From an uncultured Hyphomicrobiales bacterium (GTDB taxonomy: Bacteria; Pseudomonadota; Alphaproteobacteria; Rhizobiales; Xanthobacteraceae), in NCBI GenBank assembly GCA_903891395.1, contig CAITEM010000148.1, positions 1 through 5,371 on the forward strand: a stretch of 5,371 bases of DNA, in the 5' to 3' direction. The number at the start of each line of letters is the position of its first letter. Positions within the stretch are counted from its first letter, which is position 1. The notes under the pieces are model-generated. The model was not told where the DNA came from. It worked only from the letters and a program-made list of their open reading frames with translations, and made no database searches. Positions 5,324 to 5,371 of this stretch are shown piece by piece. The position numbers and the translations under genes were made by a program.

Positions 5324-5371
5324 CCTTCGCTCCTTCGGAGCTACGGCTCGGCAAGCCAGTGTGCGCGAAGG
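5324..5371. repeat. Hairpin-rich element abutting the tRNA 3' end (runs to window edge)
   Basis: One base after the tRNA CCA, CCTTCGC (5324-5330) is matched by its exact reverse complement GCGAAGG at 5365-5371, where the window ends. Inside lie a perfect hairpin, GCTCC-TTC-GGAGC (5329-5341), and a weaker one, GGCT-CGGCA-AGCC (about 5345-5357). No T-run is seen, so it is not an evident terminator. It resembles short dispersed palindromic repeats I recall from Bradyrhizobium-type genomes, but only one copy is visible here and I could not check this. Confidence 0.45.

Overview
The window reads as an ordinary chromosomal stretch of a GC-rich alphaproteobacterium. The codon use, a proline/betaine-type MFS transporter, a twin-arginine-exported peptide-type binding protein and small basic secreted proteins all suggest the order Hyphomicrobiales, probably the Bradyrhizobium/Rhodopseudomonas/Afipia group. 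That placement rests on remembered resemblance, not on a search. I see no transposase, integrase, phage gene, CRISPR array or defence gene.

Layout. Positions 1-755 (minus strand) hold the N-terminal half of a metabolite:H+ symporter-type MFS permease, cut by the window edge. A 201-base spacer follows, then a small uncharacterised protein (957-1247, minus). A divergent spacer carries a good -10 box for two overlapping plus-strand genes (1430-1813 and 1810-2448). Both encode small secreted proteins of unknown function, and they end at a strong intrinsic terminator (2475-2504). The convergent gene at 2518-3345 (minus) encodes a SpoU/TrmH-family 2'-O-ribose methyltransferase, best called RlmB. 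A 109-base divergent intergenic region contains two overlapping perfect 10-bp palindromes. It leads into an ABC transporter substrate-binding protein (family 5, Tat-exported, 3455-5086, plus). After a spacer with a good sigma70-type promoter comes tRNA-Tyr(GTA), 5238-5322. The last 50 bases are a hairpin-rich element that abuts the tRNA 3' end.

How the parts relate. Two genes serve translation (the rRNA methyltransferase and tRNA-Tyr) and two serve solute uptake (the MFS permease and the binding protein), but nothing shows that they form one system. The binding protein has no permease or ATPase partner in the window. The two secreted proteins overlap by ATGA, share a promoter and terminator, and are the clearest co-expressed unit. 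The points most worth a second look are that unit with its short peptide repeat, the palindrome pair between rlmB and the binding-protein gene, and the repeat touching the tRNA. I found no convincing evidence of a new biological system.
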